Assembly: GCA_965222895.1 (NCBI GenBank)
Contig: CBDCVB010000002.1
Location: 1,550,001 to 1,614,000, forward strand
Reading direction: 5' to 3'
Source: Bin87 sp965222895
GTDB taxonomy: Bacteria > Chloroflexota > Dehalococcoidia > Lucifugimonadales > UBA3495
Length of the DNA: 64,000 bases
Shown: positions 49,317 through 57,623 of the stretch, in pieces
Position numbering within the stretch: position 1 is the stretch's first letter
Layout of the letters: each line of letters starts with the position of its first letter
Position numbers and translations under genes: made by a program
Notes under the pieces: generated by a model
What the model was told of the DNA's origin: nothing
The model's database searches: none
What the model saw: the letters and a program-made list of their open reading frames with translations, nothing else

Positions 49317-50342
49317 ATGGCCGATTCCCACCGGCGCCTGAAGCGGTCCGGTTTGACCATGCCCATCGTTACCGACCGGTTCATCAGCAACGCCTGGCAC
49401 CGTGGTTGCGACTTTATCAACATGGACCTGGAAGATTCGGTTCCGCCCGACCTGAAGGGCGTCGCCCGCAATCTGGTGCGCCGCAGCATTCCGGTGGTCA
49501 ACAAGGGCGGCGCCGATGCGGTTTGCCGAATTAACCATGACCTGATGGAAGCTGACCTTAACGCCGCCGTTTGGCCTGGCATGGTGCATATCAACTACCC
49601 CAAAGCCGAATACGGCCACGAAATCCAGCGCATGGATGAAATCATCACCCGCCTCGAAGAAGAACGCGGCATCCGGCCCGGCGCTATTGCCATCGGAGCC
49701 AATATCGAAACGGCGGTGGGCGTCGCCAACGCCTACGAAATCGCCTCGGCCAGCCACCGCGTCAGGGATTTCGGCGGCGCATCCGGCTACGATATGTCCC
49801 GCGACCTCGGCGTGGAGATGTTCGTCGGTTTCGATCAGTTCGTCTACGGCAAGGGCGAGGTCGAGTTGGCGGCGCGTGCCCTTGACCTAGAACCCCGAGC
49901 TGCTCCCTTCACCCCGAACATCACCGGCAGCGTCAGCGACCCCGACCGCGCTTTTGCCGAGGCCGACGCGGCCCGACAGTGCGGCTTCCGCATCGGAGGC
50001 GGTCTGCATCCCTTCGTCGTGGAACCCCAAAACCGTGGCTTTACTCCCAATGAAGCTGAAATATCCGACGCGCATTGGGTGCTGGCCGAGTTCCGCAAAC
50101 TGGCCGTATCCAGCGATATCTGGGCGCAGATTGATACCCGCACTATAGATTCCAGCGACGGCCCGCGCCCCGTGGACCCCGCCGAAAACCCCAGCCTTCG
50201 GTATCGCGTCATCGACCGCTACGAGGCGTCCCGCGCCGAAGAATTCCTGGAGTGGACCAGGCTCTGCGACGAGCGCGATCGGGAAAAGAACGAAGCCATC
50301 GCCCGCATGCGAGCTGCCGAAGCTGACGAAACGGAACGCTAG
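49317..50342 (+). CDS. CitE/HpcH-family lyase, paralogue 2
   Basis: A 341-residue lyase-like protein. FINMDLEDSVPPD has the standard Glu-Asp, NIETAVGVANAYEI the Glu for metal, and FGGASGYDMSRDLGVEMFV the conserved Asp. Of the three paralogues it keeps the normal active site and is most likely a working C-C lyase for an acyl-CoA ester or similar. AGGAGG precedes ATG 49317. It lies 38 bp after paralogue 1. The exact product is not determined. Confidence 0.88.
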   Translation: MADSHRRLKRSGLTMPIVTDRFISNAWHRGCDFINMDLEDSVPPDLKGVARNLVRRSIPVVNKGGADAVCRINHDLMEADLNAAVWPGMVHINYPKAEYGHEIQRMDEIITRLEEERGIRPGAIAIGANIETAVGVANAYEIASASHRVRDFGGASGYDMSRDLGVEMFVGFDQFVYGKGEVELAARALDLEPRAAPFTPNITGSVSDPDRAFAEADAARQCGFRIGGGLHPFVVEPQNRGFTPNEAEISDAHWVLAEFRKLAVSSDIWAQIDTRTIDSSDGPRPVDPAENPSLRYRVIDRYEASRAEEFLEWTRLCDERDREKNEAIARMRAAEADETER

Positions 50343-50480
50343 CCGGCCCAGCCAATTATCGCCTGCGAATCATGCACTCCACCGTTTTCGCCTCTACTGC
50401 AATAATCTCCCGTGATAATCCCCGAAGCAATCGCCGGCGAGATTTGCCGGCAGATTTCCTTCCACTGACGTGAGAATCCC

Positions 50481-51398
50481 ATGTTGATACGACGCTCCAA
50501 TCTGATTGTTCCCGTCACCGAATCCCGGCTGGTTCGACTGGCCTGGCCCCACGGCGCCGATGCCATCACCCTCGATTTACAGGACGGTATCCCAGCGACC
50601 GCGATTGGGGCCGCGCGCGAAGCGTTGCCGTCGGCCATTTCCCAGGCCGGCAAGGGCGCCGCCGACGTATTCGTCCGCATCAACGCTGCCTACGTGTACG
50701 CTGACATCGAAGCGGCGGTGTGGCCAGGATTGTCCGGCGTGGTGCTGCCCGGCGTCGAATCTTCGCAGCAAGTTGTCTCCGCCGACCAGTGCCTCACCGA
50801 CTGGGAGCGCCAACGGGGAATTCCGGCCGGCCAGCTGGAACTCGCCTTGTCCATCGAAACCGCGGCCGGCGTTTGGCACGTTCGCGACATCATCACCGCC
50901 AGCCCGAGAGTCAAACAGGTCGTCATCGACGAAGCCGCGCTGGCGGCGTCAATGGGACTCACTCAAATCACCGAGTTTGACCCCTTCGTGTACGCCCGCG
51001 GCCGATTGTGCATCGAGGCAACCGCCGTCGGTGTGCAGCCGGTTGCGGTGGTAGACCCCACCTGTCAGGGCAAAGAAGACCTGTCCTACGAAGAAAAACT
51101 CCAGATCGCCACCGATGCTCGTAACCTGGGGTTCAAGAGCTTGGTTTGCTCGCGTCCCAGCTGGATTGCGGCGGTGAACGCCGCCTTCACGCCAACCCCA
51201 TCGCTGGTGGAATACTACACCCAGGTTCGCGAGGTATTCGCCCAAGCATTGGCAGCGGGCACGGCGGCGGCGCCCTTCGCCGGCCGCATGATCGATGTGC
51301 CCGTCGATGAACGGGCCAAGGACGTGCTCGCGTTGAGCCTGGCTTGTAACGCCCGCGACGACGAAAAGCGCACCGCATCGGCCCGGGCCGATGCGTAG
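50481..51398 (+). CDS. CitE/HpcH-family lyase-like protein, paralogue 3 (active-site changes)
   Basis: A 305-residue paralogue. LIVPVTESRLVRLAWPHGAD begins normally, but DAITLDLQDGIPA has Gln for the usual Glu. In the later metal-binding segment VVIDEAALAASMGL the Asp is replaced by Ala, while ALSIETAAGV keeps its Glu. Catalysis by the usual mechanism is uncertain. A 138-bp gap separates it from paralogue 2, with no gene seen in it. Its last codons form a 22-bp perfect palindrome. Confidence 0.82.
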   Translation: MLIRRSNLIVPVTESRLVRLAWPHGADAITLDLQDGIPATAIGAAREALPSAISQAGKGAADVFVRINAAYVYADIEAAVWPGLSGVVLPGVESSQQVVSADQCLTDWERQRGIPAGQLELALSIETAAGVWHVRDIITASPRVKQVVIDEAALAASMGLTQITEFDPFVYARGRLCIEATAVGVQPVAVVDPTCQGKEDLSYEEKLQIATDARNLGFKSLVCSRPSWIAAVNAAFTPTPSLVEYYTQVREVFAQALAAGTAAAPFAGRMIDVPVDERAKDVLALSLACNARDDEKRTASARADA

Positions 51399-51430
51399 CC
51401 TGATTAGTCGTAGCTTGATTAGTCGTAGCC
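51374..51430. repeat. 22-bp perfect palindrome and short tandem repeats at a gene end
   Basis: The palindrome at 51374-51395 is centred on GGCCCGGGCC and ends one base before the stop codon of CitE paralogue 3. It is followed by imperfect copies of TAGTCGTAGCCTGAT (about 51395-51430). The palindrome could form an RNA hairpin at the end of the message, although no T-run follows. Confidence 0.65.
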
Positions 51431-51465
51431 TGTTTTGCTGATCACCGTCCCTGTTGGAGCATAAA

Positions 51466-51882
51466 TTGATTCATATTGATGATGACCTCCGTCGTCGAAT
51501 TGACAACGCGCTGGACGACCGTTGCCCCATGTTCATCGCCACTGTGTCGCCGGACGGCGAACCGCAAATCAGCATGCGGGGCAGCGTCTTGGTGTTCGAC
51601 CGGGAAACTCTGGCCTACTGGGAACGCGGCTGGCGAGCGTCCGCCGCCAACGTTCAGGCAGACTCCAAGGTCGTGTTTTTCTACCGCAGTTCCGAGGAAC
51701 GCATCAACCTGCGCTTTTACGGCACGGCCACCATGTACCGCAGCGGCGCAATTCGGGATAACGTCATGGCCCGCACCGTCCAGGGAGAACTCGACCGCGA
51801 CCCGGAGCGTACCGGCGCTGCCGTCCTCGTCCGCCTCTACCGCATCAACCAGCTAAATGGAGAGGTGCTGCAGGAGCGCTAG
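51466..51882 (+). CDS. pyridoxamine 5'-phosphate oxidase-family (FMN-binding split-barrel) protein
   Basis: About 138 residues with the flavin reductase-like split barrel. CPMFIATVSPDGEPQISMRG is the characteristic N-terminal block and ETLAYWERGWRASAANVQAD with VVFFYRSSEERINLRFYGTA continues the barrel. No ATG fits. TTG 51466 lies 6 bases after GGAG and is preferred; TTG 51454 overlaps that GGAG. Members bind FMN, F420 or haem; the ligand is not clear here. It follows the CitE row on the same strand. Confidence 0.82.
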   Translation: MIHIDDDLRRRIDNALDDRCPMFIATVSPDGEPQISMRGSVLVFDRETLAYWERGWRASAANVQADSKVVFFYRSSEERINLRFYGTATMYRSGAIRDNVMARTVQGELDRDPERTGAAVLVRLYRINQLNGEVLQER

Positions 51883-51961
51883 CTCCAGCCGCAACTCATC
51901 CGGATACCTTTGCAAGGGTATCCCAAGCGCCAAGACACCCGGGTCGGTTGGCGTTAGGCGA

Positions 51962-54094
51962 CTAACCGACCTGCTCCGCCACCACCGCTAGAGCATCCGC
52001 CGCCACCACTCCGCTCCCGGCCGGTAGCACCATCAGCGGGTTGATATCCAGTTCCGCCAATCGCCCTTCCAGATTCACCGCCATTTGCGAAATGCTCACC
52101 AGCACGTCGGCCAATGCATCCACGTCGGCCGGCGGAGAGCCCCGGAATCCCCGCAGCAACCGTGCGCCTTTAACCTCGTCAATCATCTCCAGCGCATCGC
52201 CCCGGGTGATGGGGCACAGCCGCAGGGCCACGTCGTTGTAAACTTCAACCATCACACCGCCGCTGCCGAACAACAGCACTGGCCCCAGCTGCCCGTCGTA
52301 GGACACCCCAACAATCGTCTCCACCCCGCCCGACACCATTTCCTGCACGATCACCCCATCGATGCTGGCGCTGGCATCGTAGCGCCGGGCGTTGTCGGTA
52401 ACCTCGGCAAACGCCGTTCGCACCGCATCTGCGTCTGCCAATCCCAGCCGAATCGCCCCAGCCTCCGTTTTGTGCAGAATGTCTGCTGAATCCACCTTCA
52501 ACGCCACCGGATAACCGATTCGATTCGCGGCAGCCACCGCAGCATCCGCGTCTCCCGCACGCTCTTCCCGAGTGATGGGCACTCCGAACGCCCCAACGAG
52601 CCGCTTGCTGTCAAATTCCGACAGCGCGCCGCCCGCTACCGTCAGTCCGGCAGCCGCAGCTTCCTGCTCCGGTGTCAAGGGTTGTGTGGCGCCAAATCCT
52701 CTGTCCAGCCGCCGCTCCCGCCAATCATGGTAGTCATTGAGGTAACGGATGCCGGCCGCCAGTTTGTCGGGGACATAGAACACCGGAATACCGGCCCGGC
52801 GCAGCATCGGTAGTCCCGACTCGGCACCACGCGTGCCCGTCCAGAGGAAGGCTACCGGCTTGTTGCTCCCGTCCCGCTGCGCGATCACTTGCGTAGCCTG
52901 CGGGTCGGCGCCGGCGGACGCCACCACCAGGGTGCCCACGTTCGGGTCATCAGCCATGTACGACATGATGGCCGGAAAATCGTCGCTGTTGGCAAACCCG
53001 GTAACGTCCGACGGATTGGCCGCCCAGCCAAACCCCTTCAGAATGCCGTTGATACCGTCGCGGGCACCCGGCGACAGCGGCGGCAGGTCAAGACCCGCCT
53101 GCCCGCACATATCGGCAGTAAGGCTGCTGATCCCACCGGAATGCGATACCACGGCAACCCCTCGGTGGGGCGGTCGCTGGCTCCGGGCCATCAGGTTGGA
53201 TACCTGCAGCAGGTCGTCATAATCCTGCACCCGAATCACGCCATACTGGTCAAACGCCGCATCGTAGCGAGCATCAACGCCGGTGAGCACTGCGGTGTGC
53301 GACCCAGCGGCGCGCGAACCCAACTCCGAGCGTCCAATCTTGATGAGCACAATAGGCTTGCCCCGTTCCGCCGCCAGCCGCGCTACCTCAACGAACTTGC
53401 GCCCGTCCTTGAATCCCTCAATGAATCCGGCTATTACCCGCGTGTCGTCATCGTCCAGCAGGTAGCGGGCGAAGTCGCAAAAATCTAGGTCAGCTTCATT
53501 CCCCGTCGAGACAATGTAGGTGAACCCAATCCCCTCGTCCACCGCCCGCGTCAGGAAGGGCCCAAACGCGGATGCCCCGCTCTGACACACCAACCCGATG
53601 GGCCCGGTCAATCCCGACGCGCCCCGCGATGACGCGCTGGACCAGATGTCATCCTTGATATTGGCCAGACCCAGACAGTTTGGCCCACTGATCCGCATCC
53701 CGGATTCCTGCGCGAATCGGCCCAGCTCAACCTGCAACTCCCGCCGGTCATCTTCCCCCCGTTCGGCAAACCCGGCGGAAATCACGATAGCCGACCTGGC
53801 CCCTTTGGCATGACTCTCTCGTAGCGTATCCAGCACCGCGTGATACGGCACCACAATGCCCACCACGTCCGGCGCTTCCGGTAAATCAGTTACCGACGCG
53901 TAGGCTTTCAACCCCTGAATCTCTTCGTAACGCGGGTTCACCGGATACACGTTCACCCGGTCGGAGGCTCCCATCGCCGCCGCCAGGAATCGCCCGCCAT
54001 ATTGCATCCGCGGCGTCGCGCCCACGACTGCGATGGACCGGGGATTCAGCATCCGGTCGATGGATGCCAGTTGCTCATCACTCCAAAATGCCAT
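51962..54094 (-). CDS. ADP-forming acyl-CoA synthetase (acetate-CoA ligase family)
   Basis: A 710-residue single-chain NDP-forming acyl-CoA synthetase that interconverts acyl-CoA + ADP + Pi with acid + ATP + CoA. The N-terminal CoA-binding domain begins MLNPRSIAVVGATPRMQYGG, and the phosphohistidine is in AAGSHTAVLTG (about residue 268). VVSHSGGISSLTADM lies in the second ligase domain, and the C-terminal ATP-grasp part has YPVALKVDSADILHKTEAGA. ATG 54094 has GGAGA upstream. The frame runs on into a Uma2 gene, which is not part of it. Copies of its 5' end stand at 55020-55139 and 56043-56162. Confidence 0.93.
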   Translation of the reverse strand: MAFWSDEQLASIDRMLNPRSIAVVGATPRMQYGGRFLAAAMGASDRVNVYPVNPRYEEIQGLKAYASVTDLPEAPDVVGIVVPYHAVLDTLRESHAKGARSAIVISAGFAERGEDDRRELQVELGRFAQESGMRISGPNCLGLANIKDDIWSSASSRGASGLTGPIGLVCQSGASAFGPFLTRAVDEGIGFTYIVSTGNEADLDFCDFARYLLDDDDTRVIAGFIEGFKDGRKFVEVARLAAERGKPIVLIKIGRSELGSRAAGSHTAVLTGVDARYDAAFDQYGVIRVQDYDDLLQVSNLMARSQRPPHRGVAVVSHSGGISSLTADMCGQAGLDLPPLSPGARDGINGILKGFGWAANPSDVTGFANSDDFPAIMSYMADDPNVGTLVVASAGADPQATQVIAQRDGSNKPVAFLWTGTRGAESGLPMLRRAGIPVFYVPDKLAAGIRYLNDYHDWRERRLDRGFGATQPLTPEQEAAAAGLTVAGGALSEFDSKRLVGAFGVPITREERAGDADAAVAAANRIGYPVALKVDSADILHKTEAGAIRLGLADADAVRTAFAEVTDNARRYDASASIDGVIVQEMVSGGVETIVGVSYDGQLGPVLLFGSGGVMVEVYNDVALRLCPITRGDALEMIDEVKGARLLRGFRGSPPADVDALADVLVSISQMAVNLEGRLAELDINPLMVLPAGSGVVAADALAVVAEQVG

Positions 54095-54129
54095 TGCCAA
54101 TCTCCTTAGAGCGTACTGATGTTCGGCAG

Positions 54130-54873
54130 CTAGCGGTTTTGCAAGCGTCTGATTTCCGCTTCCAGTTGCCGGTTGCGGTCTTCGGCAGCGAGGCGGCCGG
54201 CCCGCTCCGCATCGCGCTCGGTCTCGGCGGCGGCGCGCTCGGTTTCGGCGGCCAGACGGGCGGTGGCTTCCTCGTAGTGGGTGGGCAAATATCCCTTTGC
54301 CGAATCGTACCAGCGCAGGTAACCGTACTCCCAACAGACGTACAGGTTTAATACCGCGCTGTAGCCCCAATGGCGCGCATTACTCACTTCACTGATTTCT
54401 ATCGGTTGGTACACTCCGTTGACCAGCCGGTCGCCAGCCAGGTGGGTACTGTAATGTTGGCCTCCCGTGTCGTCAAAACGCCAGTATTCCGGCACTCCAA
54501 AGGCCGCGTAGCCCGCGCGCTTTTCGGTTTCGTCACGTCGGCTGGTGGTTGGGGAGGCGATTTCCAGTACGAAGTCCGGCGGCTTGCCGTGATACTCAAT
54601 AGAGTAACCTCTATCGGTGGCGATTACGCTGGGGTCAACGTCAAAGGCAATCATCAGGTCGGGTATGAGCAAACCGCGCCGTTCTCTGGTGTTGCGCTGC
54701 CCGATCGGATACTCGCTGAGCAGAGCGGTGGTGTCCCAGGCGTTCAGGTGCAGGCGAAGCGCCGGGATATAGCCGGGGTCGTTGAGGTAGAGCAGATTCT
54801 GCATATCGTCGCGGGGCGTGTCGGGGAACGGTACCCTCGCGGCAGCCGGAGGCGCAACAGGTTTGGTAGTCAT
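54130..54873 (-). CDS. Uma2-family nuclease-like protein, tandem copy A
   Basis: A 247-residue Uma2 protein. LIPDLMIAFDVD holds the Asp, PDFVLEIASPTTSRRDETEK the Glu and Lys positions, then FGVPEYWRFD. The C-terminus has repeated AETERAAAETERDAERAG heptads, a coiled coil. It is nearly identical to copy B and clearly related to the gene at 5841-6617. ATG 54873 (MTTKPVAPP) is chosen by comparison with the other copies. It is 35 bp from the acyl-CoA synthetase start on the same strand. Target unknown. Confidence 0.9.
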   Translation of the reverse strand: MTTKPVAPPAAARVPFPDTPRDDMQNLLYLNDPGYIPALRLHLNAWDTTALLSEYPIGQRNTRERRGLLIPDLMIAFDVDPSVIATDRGYSIEYHGKPPDFVLEIASPTTSRRDETEKRAGYAAFGVPEYWRFDDTGGQHYSTHLAGDRLVNGVYQPIEISEVSNARHWGYSAVLNLYVCWEYGYLRWYDSAKGYLPTHYEEATARLAAETERAAAETERDAERAGRLAAEDRNRQLEAEIRRLQNR

Positions 54874-55019
54874 AACAAGCCTCACGAGGCAAGGTTGCGA
54901 TGGCGATGGCAATGGCGATGAAGTTGACGTTGGTATTATACGCCCGGCATCCGGCTGATCCCAAAAGGGCATCGGCGCAGGAGTGCCTGAACCGGTCCGG
55001 TTGCCCCAGCCTCTGGTAT

Positions 55020-55139
55020 CGCCGCCGCTAGAAATCGCCCGCCATATTGCATCCGCGGCGTCGCGCCCACGACCGCGATGAAGCGTGGATTCAGCATCCA
55101 GTCGATGGATGCCAGTTGCTCATCACTCCAAAATGCCAT
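55020..55139 (-). pseudogene. 5'-end remnant of the acyl-CoA synthetase gene, copy B
   Basis: Encodes MAFWSDEQLASIDWMLNPRF, then IAVVGATPRMQYGGRFLAAA, matching codons 1-40 of the intact synthetase with a few changes (R to W and S to F), and then leaves homology and reads to a stop at 54936. The Shine-Dalgarno GGAGA is retained, so a 68-residue hybrid could still be translated. It lies between the two Uma2 genes. Confidence 0.85.
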
Positions 55140-55174
55140 TGCCAATCTCCTTAGAGCGTACTGATGTTCGGCAG

Positions 55175-55897
55175 CTAGCGGTTTTGCAAGCGTCTGATTT
55201 CCGCTTCCAGTTGCCGGTTGCGGTCTTCGGCAGCGAGACGGCCGGCCCGCTCCGCATCGCGCTCGGTTTCGGCGGCCAGACGGGCGGTGGCTTCCTCGTA
55301 GTGGGTGGGCAAATATCCCGTTGCCGGATCGTACCAGCGCAGGTAACCGTACTCCCAACATAGGTACAGGTTCAATACCGCGCTGTAGCCCCAATGGCGC
55401 GCATTACTCACTTCACTGATTTCTATCGGTTGGTACGCCCCGTTGACCAGCCGGTCGCCGGCCAGGTGGGTACTGTAATGCTGGCCTCCAGTGTCGTCAA
55501 AACGCCAGTATTCCGGCACTCCAAAGGCCGCGTAGCCCACGCGCTTTTCGGTTTCGTCACGTCGGCTGGTGGTTGGGGAGGCGATTTCCAGTACGAAGTC
55601 CGGCGGTTTGCCGTGATACTCAATAGAGTAACCTCTATCGGTGGCGATTACGCTGGGGTCAACGTCGAAGGCAATCATCAGGTCGGGTATGAGCAAACCG
55701 CGCCGTTCTCTGGTGTTGCGCTGCCCGATCGGATACTCGCTGAGCAAAGCGGTGGTGTCCCAGGCGTTCAGGTGCAGGCGAAGCGCCGGGATATAGCCGG
55801 GGTCGTTGAGGTAGAGCAGATTCTGCATATCGTCGCGGGGCGTGTCGGGGAACGGTACCCTCGCGGCAGCCGGAGGCGCAACAGGTTTGGTAGTCAT
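55175..55897 (-). CDS. Uma2-family nuclease-like protein, tandem copy B
   Basis: A 240-residue near-identical copy of the 54130-54873 gene. It keeps PDLMIAFDVD, PDFVLEIASPTTSRRDETEK and GVPEYWRFD. It lacks 7 residues of the coiled coil (ETERDAERAG in place of the longer ETERAAAETERDAERAG). Both copies appear intact. It lies between two 5'-end remnants of the acyl-CoA synthetase gene. Confidence 0.9.
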   Translation of the reverse strand: MTTKPVAPPAAARVPFPDTPRDDMQNLLYLNDPGYIPALRLHLNAWDTTALLSEYPIGQRNTRERRGLLIPDLMIAFDVDPSVIATDRGYSIEYHGKPPDFVLEIASPTTSRRDETEKRVGYAAFGVPEYWRFDDTGGQHYSTHLAGDRLVNGAYQPIEISEVSNARHWGYSAVLNLYLCWEYGYLRWYDPATGYLPTHYEEATARLAAETERDAERAGRLAAEDRNRQLEAEIRRLQNR

Positions 55898-56042
55898 AAC
55901 AAGCCTCACGAGGCAAGGTTGCGATGGCGATGGCAATGGCGATGAAGTTGACGTTGGTATTATACGCCCGGCATCCGGCTGATCCCAAAAGGGCATCGGC
56001 GCAGGAGTGCCTGAGCCGGTCCGGTTGCCCCAGCCTCTGGTA

Positions 56043-56162
56043 TCACTCCGCCAGAAGCCGCCCGCCGTACTGCATCCGCGGCGTCGCGCCCACGACCGCA
56101 ATGGAACGGGGATTCAGCATCCGGTCAATAGACGCTAGCTGTGCCTCAGTCCAGAATGACAT
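56043..56162 (-). pseudogene. 5'-end remnant of the acyl-CoA synthetase gene, copy C
   Basis: A 39-codon open frame, MSFWTEAQLASIDRMLNPRS then IAVVGATPRMQYGGRLLAE and TGA. It is more diverged from the intact synthetase (AFWSDEQ against SFWTEAQ) than copy B is, so it may be the original gene start left behind when the Uma2 segment arrived. It begins 12 bp after the stop of the methyltransferase-HNH gene on the same strand. Confidence 0.82.
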
Positions 56163-56174
56163 AATGAGCCTCGT

Positions 56175-57569
56175 CTATGTGCCCATTCGTGCCAGTTCAC
56201 CCCGGGCCCATGTGGCAGCGTGGCGTAGGTTAACCGAGTCGGCGCCGGTCAGGCGGCCGTCCTTGCGGTTGTCCGTCCGTAGCTTGCTGAGGGTTATCCG
56301 ATTATCCTTTTTGCCATTGCAGGGCCGGCAGAGCAGCGCGCGGTTGTCCAAGTGGTTGGAACCGCCGTCCGACTTGGGGTTGACGTGGTCCAGTTCTAGG
56401 TACTCCGGCCACGGCGCGACGAAATCGCACGCCCAGCACTGGCAACCAAACTTTTCCCAGAGCATGGAGTGCATCTGCGCGTGGGACAACTTGGAACGCT
56501 CGTTGGAGAGATAAACGCCGGGGAGCGGCGGTGCGGCGGTTTCGCCGATGTCAGTCCGCTCCGGTGCCGCCGCAGTCCAGTGCGTTTCGTACCTTTCAAG
56601 CTGAGTTGCCAGCCAGTCCTGTAGGTCTAGGCGTTGCTCCAGTTTCTTGCGTTCGCCAGGCGTGATACTGGCCATCCGGCATACCGCGTGGTAACGGGCA
56701 TCCTTACGTCGGTCTATCCCCACCCAGCGACGACCATGCTTTCGTGCTGCCATAATGGTGGTAGCGCACCCGTCAAATGGGTCTAGAACCAAGTCGCCAG
56801 GGTTGCTGCTGGCCATGATGATACGCTCATATACGGCAAGAGGTTTCTGGTCGGGAGAGCCGGTATTCTCCGGCTGATTCCCTCTCAATGCTGGAATATC
56901 CCAAACGTCCCTCATTCCGACCATTGTATAGAAACCTTGTTCGTCCTGGTTAATTTCGATGTTTGAAAACCCATATTTGTGGGCAAGATAAGATTTTTCC
57001 TTTTGCGGAATGAACGCATATTCACGCGATTTTGCGTAAAACAGAATCGTGTCGTGCTTTCTACTAAACCAACGCTTGCTTGTCCCTCCTGTCTTATAGA
57101 ACCACACGATTTCGTTACGGAAATTTCGATGCCCAAAAATAGCGTCCATTACCATGCGTATGTAGCTATTGGCAGTGTGGTCGCAGTGCAGGTAAATACT
57201 GCCTGTCGGCTTCAGAACCCGCCGCATCTCCAGCAAGCGCACCGACAGGAAGCAGAGGAACGCTGCGATGTCTTGACCGTGGCAAGCCCCGGCTGCCTCA
57301 ATGACCTCAAACAGCACTTGGTTCTCGTCCTTAATTTCCTCCAACCAGACGGGGTGAACTTCGTTCCACTTCCACTGGTCCGGCAGTATGCCAGTATCGC
57401 CCCACCGCCAGTTGTCCACGTAGAAACCAGCGGTTCCCGAGCGATTGCGCTTCGTATTGAACGGCGGGTCCGTCGCTATCAAGTCAACGGTTTCGCTGTT
57501 CATCCCACGCAGCACGTCCAAGTTGTCCATCTCGTACAGAATGTTGTCGGGAAAGTTCTGATCTACCAC
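56175..57569 (-). CDS. DNA methyltransferase-HNH nuclease fusion, intact copy
   Basis: A 464-residue protein. The beta-class methyltransferase has IATDPPFNTKRNRSG (motif IV) and VLDPFDGCATTIMAARKHGR (motif I). An HNH nuclease domain then follows in frame: CQCWACDFV, LELDHVNPKSDGGSNHLDNR and ALLCRPCNGKKDNR. Both activities in one chain suggest a self-contained modification-restriction protein. GTG 57569 with AAGGGG upstream is preferred; TTG 57572 is next to it. It is a paralogue of the frameshifted passenger gene at 23949-25407. Two membrane protein genes precede it on the same strand. Confidence 0.9.
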   Translation of the reverse strand: MVDQNFPDNILYEMDNLDVLRGMNSETVDLIATDPPFNTKRNRSGTAGFYVDNWRWGDTGILPDQWKWNEVHPVWLEEIKDENQVLFEVIEAAGACHGQDIAAFLCFLSVRLLEMRRVLKPTGSIYLHCDHTANSYIRMVMDAIFGHRNFRNEIVWFYKTGGTSKRWFSRKHDTILFYAKSREYAFIPQKEKSYLAHKYGFSNIEINQDEQGFYTMVGMRDVWDIPALRGNQPENTGSPDQKPLAVYERIIMASSNPGDLVLDPFDGCATTIMAARKHGRRWVGIDRRKDARYHAVCRMASITPGERKKLEQRLDLQDWLATQLERYETHWTAAAPERTDIGETAAPPLPGVYLSNERSKLSHAQMHSMLWEKFGCQCWACDFVAPWPEYLELDHVNPKSDGGSNHLDNRALLCRPCNGKKDNRITLSKLRTDNRKDGRLTGADSVNLRHAATWARGELARMGT

Positions 57570-57623
57570 CAAAAACCCCTTGCATATGTGATGGCGGCGC
57601 TTATCTACGGCTGCTTTACCACT

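Larger units (their letters stand above)
53990..56045. repeat. tandem duplication of about 1.02-1.05 kb (synthetase 5' end + Uma2)
   Basis: Two successive units each hold, on the minus strand, an upstream spacer with GATGGCGATGGCAATGGCGAT, a Uma2 gene, a 35-bp spacer and the first about 40 codons of the acyl-CoA synthetase. Start codons are 1024 bp apart for Uma2 and stop codons 1045 bp apart; the 21-bp difference is an in-frame loss of 7 residues in the copy B coiled coil. Unit sequences are nearly identical, so the duplication is young. Confidence 0.88.

Noticed and set aside
54095..54370. N-terminal extension of the acyl-CoA synthetase (802-residue frame)
   Set aside because: The extra 92 residues come from an alternative frame of the Uma2 gene. 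ATG 54094 with GGAGA gives the normal family start.
53990..56045. CRISPR-like or phage-type repeat array
   Set aside because: The repeats are about 1 kb each and contain whole genes. There are no short, evenly spaced repeats with unique spacers anywhere in the window.
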